Part shown: positions 53,945 to 64,000 of the stretch, piece after piece
Position numbering within the stretch: the first letter of the stretch is position 1
How the letters are laid out: every line of letters begins with the position of its first letter
Assembly: GCA_012932865.1 (NCBI GenBank)
Contig: SAXG01000007.1
Coordinates: forward strand, 186,001 to 250,000
Reading direction: 5' to 3'
From: Amylostereum areolatum
Taxonomy: Eukaryota > Basidiomycota > Agaricomycetes > Russulales > Stereaceae
Length of the DNA stretch: 64,000 bases
The notes under the pieces: generated by a model
Told to the model about the DNA's origin: nothing
Seen by the model: the letters and a program-made list of their open reading frames with translations, nothing else
Databases searched by the model: none
Position numbers and translations under genes: made by a program

Positions 53945-56100
53945 ATGGACACCTCACAGCATCCTCTCGGCGACCCCATCCCCGCGTACACGGAGCACGC
54001 GATCTCCGTGTCCCTGCCCAAGTGGGAGGACAACGTCATGTACGAGGAGAGCGACCCCCGTGTCGTCAGTCGCATGCAGACAGGATACCCGCGGTTCTTT
54101 ATCCACAAGACCATTGAAAAGGTGAGCTTTCCGCACACAGTCCGGGAAGAGCTGGGTTGCACGGGCTGGGAGATGGGTACGCGGTGGGGCATCGCCGTAC
54201 ACGGGGTTCCAGGAGACCACCCCTGGGTCCTCTCTGGTATTCTGGGTCACAATATCTTCTACGATCCGTGCAGCTCGGGGGTAAATCCAGCAAATGCTCC
54301 CGAGAGCTCCTTTTCCTCACGCTCGCCCTTCCCATCTTCCTCCTCTTTCTCGCGTTCTAACCCCGATCTTTTCCCCAGCTCGCCCAAGTCTGCGTCCAAA
54401 AGCTCGGCACCCCAACCGAATCCGCCATCCTCTTCCCCTCCGCCCCAATCGCCGAGGCCTGCCGCACCTTCGTCGCCATCCGCGACGTCCCCGCTCGCGT
54501 CGTCACGCTCACCACGCCCGATGGTCCCAAAGCCAGCGCCAGCGTTTTTGCCGTGCTCCTCCCGACCGACAAGTTCTCCGTGGGCAAGCAGTTCTGGCAA
54601 CATTCCGGCCTCGGCATCTCCAGCCGTCGCGCCGAGCACTGTCTCGCGCTGCTCGTGCGCAACGCCCCCGCCCCAAGCCCGGCCGTGCGCGTCGCGGGCA
54701 AGACCGCCAACAAGCACTACGCCGCAAAGCCGGCGCGCGGGGCTGCCCTTCCGTCCCCGACGTCGCCCTCGACCAACGGCTTTCCGACCGCGGTCGACGA
54801 TATGGAAAGCGAGCACGCCACCTTCCTCGAGGAGCGCTACGGACGCAACCTCAATGTATGCGCGGTTTCCGAGGCCAAGCGCGCGCTGAGGCGGAGGATC
54901 GCGGGCGTGTTGGTGAGGGACGATAAAGGCGAGGTGGAGGTCGGCGTCAGTGTGCGCGGCGTGGCCGTTCAAGAGTCGGACGTGTACTTGTACCCGACGG
55001 GCATGAGCACCATCTGGTCGGCGCATCAAGTGGCGCTGAGTACACTGGGCGAGAGGAAGAGCATTTGTTTTGGGTGCGCATCATGCTTCGCGATTGGGTT
55101 ACGTGGCTGACGCGTTCGTCCATAGTTTCCCTTACACCGACACGCTCAAGATCTTGGAAAAGTGGGGTCCTGGTTGCCATTTCCTCGGCTTTGGCTTGGA
55201 CGAGTCCATCGACGAGCTGGAGCAGATCCTCGCCGAAGAAAAATCCAAGAACCCCGATGTGCCTCCCGCGTTGGCGCTTTTCACCGAGTTCCCGTCCAAC
55301 CCCCTTCTCCGCTCGGCCAATCTGCCCCGCCTGCGTGCCCTGGCTGACAAGTACGACTTTCTCATCGTGGTGGACGACACAATCGGCAACTTCGTCAACG
55401 TCGAAGCGTTGCCCTACACCGACATCATGGTGACGAGTCTGTCCAAGATCTTTAGCGGGGACGCGAACGTTATGGGCGGCAGGTGACTCTCACAACTTCT
55501 CTCTTACCCCGACAGTCCCGCTGACCGTTTTTCAACTTCAGTCTGGTGTTGAACCCCGCCGGGAAACACTACGCCACCCTGAAATCGTACCTCGACAGCA
55601 CCTACGAGGACATCTACTTCGACGAAGACGCCATCTTCATGGAGCGCAACTCGCGCGATTTCCAGCGCCGCATCCGCACCATCGACGACAACACGCTCGC
55701 CGTCTGCGCCTACCTGCACGCCGTCTCCCGCGCCCACGCCGCGTCCTCCCCACTCACGCGCGTCTTCTACCCCAAGTACGAGACCACGGCGAACTACGAC
55801 GCGTGCCGGGTGGCCGGAGGCGGGTACGGCGGGCTGTTCTCGCTCGACTTCGTCTCGGCGGACGCCTCGCGCGCGTTCTTCGACGCGCTTCCGTGCTACA
55901 AGGGCCCGAGCCTCGGCACCAACTTCACGCTCGCGTGCCCGTACACGATTCTCGGGCACTACGCGGAGCTGCCCTGGGCCGCGGGCTACGGCGTCCACCC
56001 AACGCTCGTGCGCGTCAGCGTCGGCCTCGAGGAGCGCGCGTGGTTGCTCGACGCGTTCAAGACCGCGTTCGAGGCCGCCCAAGCCGTCGTCGCGACGTAG
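53945..56100 (+). CDS. Cystathionine gamma-synthase
   Basis: Exons 53945-54121, 54379-55073, 55126-55482, 55542-56100 total 1788 nt (595 aa), in frame. It is a PLP-dependent enzyme of methionine biosynthesis that joins cysteine to an O-acyl-homoserine. The N-terminus has [16 protein letters not shown] and YPRFFIHK, typical of the long fungal enzymes. A Ser/Pro insert (about 54660-54790) precedes [14 protein letters not shown]. The core has [32 protein letters not shown] (PLP-contacting Asp) and [17 protein letters not shown], containing the Schiff-base Lys. The Gly/Tyr-rich GGYGGLFSL and final [12 protein letters not shown] also fit. The first intron is unusually long (257 nt). A repeat pair in inverted orientation brackets the gene. 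Confidence 0.92.
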
Positions 56101-56156
56101 GGCGCGGCGGCGCATGGGGTAGGAATTCGACGGGGAGAAGAGGAACGACGTCCGGA

Positions 56157-56262
56157 TCCATCCAACTGGATCTCGCGAGCTTGCCCCATCCAACTGGCGC
56201 AGAGCGGCACGTCCATCCAACTGGACACGCGGAGTGGTCCACCATCCAACTGGTGTCCGAGC
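56157..56262. repeat. CATCCAACTGG, four copies
   Basis: CATCCAACTGG occurs four times within about 100 bp, just 3' of the cystathionine gamma-synthase stop, with unrelated spacers of about 15-20 bp. It may be in the 3' UTR. Role unknown. Confidence 0.75.
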
Positions 56263-56469
56263 GGTAGCTTGACGGAGGACGGCGCGATGCCGGGGTTTAT
56301 TTCGAGGAGTGCGCGACGGCGAGGGAGGGGGGGTGATGAGAGTATATAGCAGAAATAGTGATTTAATTTGGATTTCCTGGTGCGGCAAATACATGGGTTA
56401 GAGTACTACGACGAGACGATTCGAAGATGAGAACGGCGGAGGGAGATAGATAGCTAGATAAAAAGTCCT

Positions 56470-56670
56470 CACGAAGAGAACGGCAATGAAAAAAAAATGG
56501 GGTCGCAGCAGACCCAGAGTAGTCTGAATCGAGTTTCACGGCCGCTCCGAAGAGACGAACACGCGAGCCACGGAGACGAACACGCGAGCCACGAATTGCA
56601 CTCAAGGGCAGTGACGCCCCTCCGACGAACGCTGCATCCCGCCGCCCCTCTTACACCGCTCCACACGTCG
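56470..56670 (-). repeat. Dispersed repeat, right of inverted pair
   Basis: Reverse complement of the 53370-53560 repeat, with an internal duplication of CACGCGAGCCACGGAGACGAA type (two copies at about 56560-56600). Confidence 0.75.
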
Positions 56671-57746
56671 CATCTAAGCACCAGGATACCCTAGGAAAAC
56701 TCCACCTCGTCCACTTGGGCGAGGCAGTAACGCAGTTAACGACGGCGGTCGTCGGTGCTCCCGTCCACGATTGGACGACGAGCAGGGTGGTGTACGCGGG
56801 TCAAGACCGTGCCCGACCCTCCATGGTCCGGAGACCAATCTGGGGATATGCAGGAGAGGAAACGCGTTCCGATCCTGCAATGCGGGACAGGACTGCACGT
56901 CCTCAACAGGACACCGCGCCGAAGTATGCGTCGAGCGACTCCTCGACGGACTCCGGCAAGACGGGACTGCGAGCGCTCTAAGGACGGCGAAGACCCGCGT
57001 ACGGGACGGGCGCGCACGAATTGAAAAGGTGGGAGCACCGGCCCAGCATACACAGGCTAGTAGCGTGCCAGCGCTCGGCACCATAGTCAGACGGGCCCAT
57101 CCCTGATGCATGCGAGAAAGTGAGCACCAACATGGTGTTCATCCGCAGATACCTGGCGCGGGGTGTGGATAGCAGGACCTGCCTGGCAGTCCGTCCGTCT
57201 GCGAACAGACGATGGGGTGTGATAGGGCAGACGAACGTTCGTACGAACGACGCCGGGGGACGGGAGAGGTCGAAAACGGAGAAAGCACGTACCGCCCGAG
57301 CCCCGCAATACGTTCTCATCCCGACGCTTGCCCGCGTCCTCCCCCGCTCTCGAGCCTCAAAGAGGCGTCGAAAGAGGGATCTCCGGACGGAGTGGCGCGC
57401 GAGGGTGGATGTCTTGTGTACTGCTCGACGCGTCGGCGTCGGGTCCTGCGAGGACCGATCGAAGGAGGGGGGGCTGGGAAGACTCAGACCTTAGCCCGCT
57501 CGCGAGTGTGCACGTCGACGAGGACGCGCGGTGCGGAACGAGCGTTCGCGGCCTTGGACCTGCGGCGACTCATGAACGACGAGTGCAGACCCGGCGATCT
57601 CGCGTTTTATATTCCAAGTCGGAAAATCGGAGCCAAACGGGCGCAAACAACGCGCGAGAAAATTCGCGGCGCGCTGGCGCAAAAGGGCTCCAGCGTTTTG
57701 CTCACCGCCGTTCTTACACCCCGCACCTTCATCCCCTCCGTTCGTC
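56671..57746. other. Intergenic region upstream of mam33
   Basis: No gene supported. Long frames occur on both strands but translate to Arg/Ser/Thr-rich sequence without structure. CCATGGTCCGGAG (about 56822) recurs near 15506, so part is repeat DNA. The last ~150 bp should hold the promoter of the next gene. Confidence 0.4.
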
Positions 57747-58900
57747 ATGTCTGCCTCTGCCCTCCGCACTCTCCGCCAGCTCGCCGCCGCCTCCTCCCGC
57801 ACCCTCGCCGCGCGCTCGCTCACCAGCAGCGCACGGCAGAGGCTCCCTGCGGCGCTCGCACGTTCTGTGGTCGTGCCAGCAGCCCGGTCGTTCACTGTTT
57901 CTGCTCGCCGCCTCGGCGAAGGTACATGTATGTCTGGCATCTCGCATTTGGGAAAGGACAGGTCACGCTGACGATCGCTTACAGCTGACCTCGCTGTGTC
58001 GCAGAAGCTCGCAGAGGAGCTGCAGTACGAGAAGGACGCCGTGGCCGAGCCTGAGCCCGAGTTCCTTAAGACGTTCAAGGAAGCGGGTATCTGGACCGTG
58101 CGCTATACTCCTTTTCTTTGGTAGATATGCGCTGACGTGTCTCCGGGATAGATCGAGGATACCCCTGGTAGCGACGAGGTCACCCTTCACCGCAAGTTCG
58201 GCAACGAGGAGTACGTTCTTCCCCTCGCTTTCTTTTAGACGGCGGGAAAGCTTACGGCGGGGCTCGTATAGCATCCGTGTGATGTTCTCCATTGCGGACA
58301 TCCAGAGCCAGGAGGACTACGCGCAGGAGGAGGGCGAGTCAGAGAACCCCGAAGTCGATCTCGACGTTTCCTACCCTCTCCGTTGCTCGTTCACCATCAC
58401 CAAGGTTGGTTCCTTCGTCCTCCTTGGTTCACATCGAGCGAGGTCTGACACGTGTGTGCGGTTTAGCCCACAACTCCGGGTGCGCTGACGATCGACGCCA
58501 TGGCGCAAGACGGCGCGTTCATGATCGACAACGTTTCCTTCTACAAGGAGGGCAAGCTCGCCACCGAGCTCACCGCGGAGGCTGACTGGAAACGTCGGGG
58601 TATCTACATCGGTCCCCAGGTGCGTTCGTCGTCGCCGCCTCGTCGAATGCCGAAATCTGACGCTCGTTATCAGTTCGACACCCTGGACGTGGGCGTGCAA
58701 GAGGAGTTCGAGAGGTTCCTCCAGGAGCGCGGGATCAACGAGAGCCTCGCGGGGTTCATTCCTGAGTACTCCGAGCACAAGGAGCAGAAGGTTTGTTTGA
58801 TTCGCCGTGCACCTCCAACGAGCGCTCGCTGATCTTTTTTTTTGTCTTACAGGAGTACGTTTCATGGTTGGGCAACGTGAAGTCGTTCATTGACGCTTGA
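57747..58900 (+). CDS. mam33: Mitochondrial matrix p32/gC1qBP-family protein (Mam33)
   Basis: Seven exons: 57747-57921, 57985-58097, 58152-58210, 58272-58404, 58467-58619, 58674-58790, 58853-58900; 798 nt, 265 aa, in frame. The N-terminus is an Arg/Ser/Ala-rich presequence without acidic residues (SASALRTLRQLAAASSRTLAARSL) for mitochondrial import. The mature part follows the family order: a helix (KLAEELQYEKDA), strands (EVTLHRKFGNEDIRVMFSIADIQ), an acidic loop, DAMAQDGAFMIDNVSFY, and the C-terminal helix pair ending LQERGINESLAGFIPEYSEHKEQKEYVSWLGNVKSFI. Mam33/p32 is an acidic trimeric matrix protein that supports mitochondrial translation and respiration. Length fits the family (about 260). 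Confidence 0.95.
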
Positions 58901-59266
58901 TTACTCGGCATCCCTTCCCCACCCACCACGATATTACCACCTAAAACCCCGTGCCCCCGGGCTGTGACGTCCCCCTCTCCCCCTCACGCTACCTTACGTC
59001 CAACTTAGTATTATAGTCGCATACACCACTCATCACCAATGCATGCTTTTCACATCCTGTGACCCGCGTGTTCCCTCTCTCTCATCCCCAAGTCGGAACT
59101 TCCATTGGGTCCCCCAAGTCGGAGCACCTGCAGGCTGCGTGAAGCAAAGCATATTATTGCCGCATAGTATCATACACGTGCGCATGCAGACGAAATTACG
59201 CAGACCCCCCAAGACCGAATCAATTCCACAGGAACCTGGTGCTGTGTCGGAATCTCCCTAGACAAA
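58901..59266. other. Intergenic region between convergent genes
   Basis: 3' flanks of mam33 and the Sds23-type gene; C-rich stretches, no gene recognised. Confidence 0.5.
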
Positions 59267-61233
59267 TTACATCGACCCGGGGACGCCCCGAGCGCCGATG
59301 CTGCTCCGCGACCCCCGCCGCCCGAGGTCGGTGAATGAGCCGGACATGGGCGAGGAGGACGTCGAGGAGGCGGAGGACGCGCGACGGTGGCGCTGCATCC
59401 GCGTCGGGTCGACGTCAGGGATGTTGGCGAGGCGGGCAAAGAGGGAGAGGACTGTGCGCGTAGGCTAGCAATCAGCAGGCGGTTCAAAGGTAGCAAGCAG
59501 GGCAGGGAGGAGGCGGAGAAACCCCGAAGGGGACGCACTGTCGACGGCGGAGACGATGCCTGTGAGATTTCCTCTCACGTTCAGCGCGCCGGAGGAAGGG
59601 GGTGTATGGGTGCTCTCGGAGGTGACGAAAACGCGGTGGGAGTTGGCTGGGTGAGGAGTTCAGCTTGATGGGCGGAGGAACAGGGAGGATAGAAAGACGC
59701 ACTAGCAAGGAGCTTCTGGATGGTGTACGACAGACTGGATGTGGGGGAAACGCTGTATACTACACGGGGAAATGAACGTCAAAAGACTCCCCCTAAATGA
59801 ATATATGTGGATGACGACTCACCGGGGTATCGATCCGCCCCATCCATCGATCCGTCGGTGAGCTTGAGATGGTCCCGGTCAGTTCGAAGTGCGCGGCAAA
59901 GCGGTCGAGGTGAAGCACCTTGATCTCCGCCACAAGCCCCTGCAGCGCCATTCCCAATATCTCCTTGTTCTGCGCGGGCACGACCGTCCTCCCCACGTCC
60001 GTCACGCTCACGGCGCTCAGCAGCCCGCCGGTTGCCTCGTCCATCACCGCCACGCTGCTCACGCCGAGCTCGCTCATCGTGCGCATCGCGTCGAGCACGC
60101 TGTCGCTCGCGCGCAGCGCGACGACCTCCGAGTACAGGTTGAGGGACGGGAGCGGGAGGGCCTGCAGCTGGTTCGATATGTAGCGTTGGAAGGTGGTTGT
60201 GGACGCGGGCGATATGGGCGAGGTGGGCATGATGGGAGAAGACGGGAAGGTGAGGTGCGCGGGCGAGGGCGAGGGCGGGAATTTGAACGTGTGCGGGGAG
60301 GCCGCGCGCGCAGAGGTGCGGGAGAAGGAGGCGAAGTAGGAGAGGAGACGGGTATCGGAGACTATGCCGATGTGGGGCGAACTTGCGTCGGGGGGAGATT
60401 TGACGAGGACTGCGCGAGAAGGGCATCGTCAGCCTATGTAGTTCGACCTGGCCAAGGGTATGGGAAACCGAAACAGACCTCGGTGGGCGCCGGAGGCGAA
60501 TACGCCCAGGAGCGAGATGACGGTGGCATCGTAGGGAAGCTCAAGCAGCGGGTTCTTCTCCGACAGGTCTGACGTACGAAAATCAGCTCGAATAGGTCGC
60601 ATCTGCAGGGTCGGGGGGACGCATACTGCTCACGATGCCCACGGGGACGTGGCCGGCCCTCGCCGCGTCCAGGATCCGTGCAACGCCGGGGTTGTCCCGC
60701 ATGTATTCCGCGGTGTGTGTGTGGCGCGTGGCTGCGAACGTGAGGAATGCGTTGACGTCCGCGAACTGGAAGGAGGGGGCGCGATGAGACCACGAGGATA
60801 AGGACGAAGATGGGAACATGCGTCAAAAAGCCCGGAGTAGGGCGAGGACTCGGAGGGTTCGGACGATTTGACCACCAGGCAGGGCACACTGCGCGAAAGG
60901 AGGAGCTGGGATGGGTGAGTTGTGGATTCAGCCGGGGCGGCGAGAAAGGGGGGCCCACTTCGCATGCGCCTTCGACCGCCATGTCGTGGTCGACTTCGAC
61001 GACCGCGCTGTCGACGAGGTCTGCGGATGGGCAAGATCGGGCCAGGTCAGAAATCGAGAGACGCGTGCAGGATGCGAAGGAGAGGACCGACCCCGCGCCA
61101 TCGTCGTTTCCCAGCTCTTCACCCATTCCTCGCTCTCGTCGTTCGGCGCGACGGCGAAGCGGGGGAGGAGAGGGCTCGGGCTGCGACCGCTCCTCGTGCT
61201 CGAGACAGACACCCTCTTTCGTAACGAAGACAT
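59267..61233 (-). CDS. sds23: Sds23-type CBS-domain protein, 465 aa
   Basis: Ten exons: 61233-61092, 61020-60959, 60905-60822, 60765-60627, 60568-60479, 60409-59919, 59862-59823, 59759-59703, 59646-59539, 59451-59267; 1398 nt, in frame. Four CBS units can be followed: DLVDSAVVEVDHDMAVEGACELLLS with GLFDFADVNAFL; NPLLELPYDATVISLLGVFASGAHRV with HIGIVSDTRLLSYF; VVALRASDSVLDAMRTMSELGVSSVAV with LLSAVSVTDVG; and LSYTIQKLLATNSHRVFVT with GIVSAVDILSLFARLANI. The tail is Ser-rich. Sds23/Moc1 proteins act in stress, nutrient response and mitotic/septation control and inhibit PP2A-type phosphatase in yeasts. The third intron starts GC (60821), needed to join GLFD to FADVNAF. Confidence 0.92.
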
Positions 61234-61711
61234 GAAACAAATTGAAAAGGGGCGGGGAGTGGCACTCGGGCCACCAGTGCTATATGATACGGTCGTATGA
61301 AGACAAGTAATGCGAGCAGGAGTTGCGAATCGATGCGAAGTGCGCGGGATGCGTGTGGTTGCTAGAGGGGGTCGAGCGGTGTCGGTGGCGACACTCCGGA
61401 AGGTATGTAAAAGCTACTGAGAGAGGAACTTGAAGGGCATAAGTACTTTAGGGCATGACCCTGCGCCTGGGCGGATCGCCCCGAAGCCACGACCCTTGTC
61501 GCGTTGTTGACTTGCTGGGGATTGGGAACCCGTCAGCCGCGTCGCGTCGCGTCCTTCAGTTCGAGCTTTTTTATTGCAAACTCCCATCTCTTCGTTCGTC
61601 CAGTGTTCTCACTTCGGTCTTGCTCTGCGTCAAACTACATTCTACGCGCACGGCGCATCACCATACACCCATGTCAGACCAACAGGCCGAATCGAATGAG
61701 GAGTCTATAAG
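61234..61711. other. Intergenic region (divergent promoters)
   Basis: Upstream of sds23 (left) and the last F-box gene (right). An ATG at 61671 opens SDQQAESNEESIR and could be an extra 5' exon of the F-box gene, but the phase of the join is not clear. Confidence 0.4.
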
Positions 61712-63522
61712 GTGTCGTCCATGGCCTTCCGTTTTCTGCAATCGCGTTGCTCACGCAGTCGTAGCCGACAATTTTGGATCCCGTTCGCAAAAACCAAATA
61801 CTTTTCTTCGGTTGCTCCAGATCCGACGGCAGTCGAGTGGCTCGACGGCGAGCTCGACGCCCTCGCTGAAGTGACGCGACTCGTGAAAAGACGACGCAAC
61901 GACTGTGCCCATGTATCCCGTTTGCCGCAGGAAGTCCTGGTCCGCATATTTCGCGCCATGGAACGTCCTCAGAGGCGTATGCTATATTACTCTAGATTCA
62001 GCTACGACCTGGGGTGGATGTTGGTCACTCACGTCTGCCAATACTGGAGAGAGGTGAGCGTCGCATGATTTGTGATACCCCAAAGTTCTCAACATCCGCA
62101 TTTTTGGTGGCGGTTAGGTCGCCCTTGACAACTCCTCCCTGTGGAGCACCCTCCGGTGTGCCGATGTATCTCCTGCCTGGGGCACCGAAATCATGAAGCG
62201 ATCCAAGCAAGCTCCCTTGAACGTGGAAGTGTCGACGGCATCGGACAGATCCTCGACACGCCAACCTTCCATAAAGGATATTCTTGAAGAGATCATGACA
62301 TCCCACTCACATCATCTCCGCAACCTCAAGTTAGTCGGCGCAGGACTCGTGGAACACTTCTCCCCTCTATGTCACCCCAAAGCTCTTCCGGACCTCGAGG
62401 TGCTTGCTATCGAGGGGGACGAACGCTCTCCGCAGACGTTTTCATTATCCCTCAAGTCGCTACCCAAGGCTGCTCCCAAATTAAAGGAGCTTCACCTGGC
62501 ACGGATCCCGATCTCCGGCATACCCACTCGCCCGTTCCCAAATCTAACCACCCTCTCCCTCAACTTCGAAAAAGACGAAGCCCTTTCCTTCAAACAGCTG
62601 AAGGGTCTATTGGACCGCACACCGGCCCTGGAGCAGCTTTGTCTCGATGGCGCCTTTCCTGCAGACCTGCCCGAATCCGGGACGGGCGCCATCCTTTGAG
62701 CTTCCTTCCAGCATAAAATTGATCCAGTCCACCGTCAAGCTCAGGGCGCACATGGCCCCATGGCTGCAACTCCACGACCTCATCAAAGCACCGACGGCAA
62801 GGTGCTCCATGATCTTCGAGACGGACCTCTCGCTCGAGTCACTGGAAACAATCATGCGCAGGCAGGACCCCTTCCACTTCCCCGCGGTCGAAATCAGTTG
62901 CGACTCCGAAGGCGCCTTTTGCCTTACACTTTCCGCCGCCTCCCCCCGCAAGGACCCGACGCGACCGACGTTAACGCACCTGTCCCTATGCCAGAGCCCA
63001 TCCTGTCGATAGCCGCCCGGGGGAGGGCCGACTTCAACACTCTCATCGGCGCTATGCCGGAGTGGCACAGCGTGTCGGTCCTGACATACCATGATGGTCC
63101 GCACCTCGTATATGCGCGATGGTGCCCAAGCTCGGTGGTTGACAATCGCGAAGCTCGCTACCCAGGTGCGCCGCCTGAGGATCAAAGGCTCGGGCACGAT
63201 CGTCTGTTTCCTCCGTCTCCTCACCGACTTCCACGATGGATCGGAAAAATACCCAGACATATACGACGCGTCGCAGCCCAGCCGCGTCCACATCTTCCCC
63301 GGACTCGCCTCGCTCACCTTTTTGGACGATGGATCCCCGGCGTTCGCGAAGACGCTCGCGCGAACGGAGGAAAGGCTCCTGGCCGCCCTCGCTCTGCGGA
63401 GGATATACGGAAATCCTATACCCGAGCTCAACCTCCCGCTCAATGCCATACCGCCGGCTCTGCTGGAGCGGCTGCGAAACGAGGTTCTCGCCATCGGCGC
63501 GGCCGAGTACGATAGGTTTTAA
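61712..63522 (+). pseudogene. F-box protein gene with frame breaks
   Basis: Exon 1 carries WLDGELDALAEVTRLVKRRRND, then the F-box SRLPQEVLVRIFRAME and WMLVTHVCQYWRE. A GT-AG intron (62054-62117) joins VALDNSSLWSTLRCADVS. Leu-rich repeats follow (LPDLEVLAIEG, PKLKELHLARI, FPNLTTLSLNF). The frame ends at TGA 62697-62699, but Leu-rich coding continues in the next frame (FELPSSIKLIQSTVKLRAH) to about 63000, switches back (RADFNTLIGAMPEWHSV) to about 63110, and switches again (ATQVRRLRIKGSG) to the natural-looking end at 63522. Three shifts without splice signals suggest a decaying gene or assembly indels. If repaired it would be about 560 residues, like the F-box protein at 34269. Confidence 0.6.
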
Positions 63523-64000
63523 GTCCGCGCGTTCGCGGCATTCGAGCTCGGTCAGTCTACGCGTTTGCGTGAAGCTACTTGTGCGATTACTGATCGTCTC
63601 TCCGCCTTGCAGTCTATAGAATGTGGAAAGTCGACGCCATAGGCGGAAAAAGAGCGAGTCCTGTGACGCGCGGCTCTATCATCTACTCTAGGGTCTCCTG
63701 ACATGTTTGCTTCACACCGTTTTGACTATACGTCCCCCACTTTATGCCTTGTACAATATATCCTACACATAGAGAGCCTGGAGTAAGTGCGGCATGTGCC
63801 GTAGTCGCCGCCTCGAGGCTCGAGACGCCTGTGATGCTTGCAGGCTCTTTCATTGATACCACGATCTTCTCCCTACTATTCCTCGAGAGCAGTAGTGCAG
63901 CTTCCTAGCAGAGTCCCTCCACATATCGCAGCCCAGATATCTCCAAATTTTCGGCATGTCGGCGACGTCAGAGACTAGTCTTGATTCAAGGTATCGTCAC
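63523..64000. other. Terminal intergenic region
   Basis: 3' flank of the F-box gene; no gene, repeat or RNA recognised up to the window edge. Confidence 0.5.

Noticed and set aside
53741..54121. Longer N-terminus for cystathionine gamma-synthase starting at 53741
   Set aside because: The extension lacks the family's N-terminal character; the Met at 53945 gives the usual start shortly before the conserved [13 protein letters not shown] segment.
54122..54378. Coding reading of the long first intron of cystathionine gamma-synthase
   Set aside because: Its length is not a multiple of three, and skipping it joins [12 protein letters not shown] to [10 protein letters not shown] as expected for the family.
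1..64000. CRISPR arrays, bacterial operons, ribosomal RNA genes
   Set aside because: Intron-rich eukaryotic DNA; the tandem repeats lack spacer structure and no rRNA motif was recognised.

Overview
This window looks like nuclear DNA of a filamentous basidiomycete, most likely an Agaricomycete. It is GC-rich. Genes carry many introns of about 45-65 nt with GT-AG ends. It holds families typical of these fungi: KDZ transposase, expanded F-box genes, a DUF6534-type membrane protein, a DUF3435 (FluG-like) gene, and a chromodomain Ty3/gypsy retrotransposon. No species is claimed. Exon models were built by hand from splice signals. Where the joined length is stated to be a multiple of three, that was checked.

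Left part (1-9267): the 3' end of a lysine/arginine-rich nuclear-type protein; a head-to-head pair of unknown proteins (1157 aa leftward, 329 aa rightward) sharing a 261-bp intergenic region; and an orphan fragment of the splicing factor SF3B1.

Middle (9268-31748): a nest of insertions. A DUF3435/C2H2 gene on the minus strand is cut twice. A 472-bp solo LTR sits between two CCCTG copies. A 19,265-bp element with ~65-bp inverted terminal repeats sits between two GGACCTC copies and separates the first exons (31748-31469) from the rest (12203-9268). In both cases, removing the insert and one duplicate rejoins the reading frame. The large element carries the 3' part of a KDZ transposase gene, a complete chromodomain gypsy element, two decayed F-box-like genes, a coiled-coil protein gene, a 94-bp foldback and several minisatellites.

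Right part (32895-63522): mostly intact host genes. They are a Ser/Pro-rich unknown, an F-box protein, a three-RRM Gbp2/Hrb1-like protein, an O-methyltransferase, a DUF6534-like membrane protein, an adenylation-thiolation-reductase (CAR/NRPS-like) enzyme, an unknown basidiomycete-type protein, cystathionine gamma-synthase, mitochondrial Mam33/p32, an Sds23-type CBS protein, and an F-box gene with frame breaks. The methyltransferase, membrane protein and reductase lie together and may form a small secondary-metabolism locus. Repeat debris lies around the cystathionine gamma-synthase gene.
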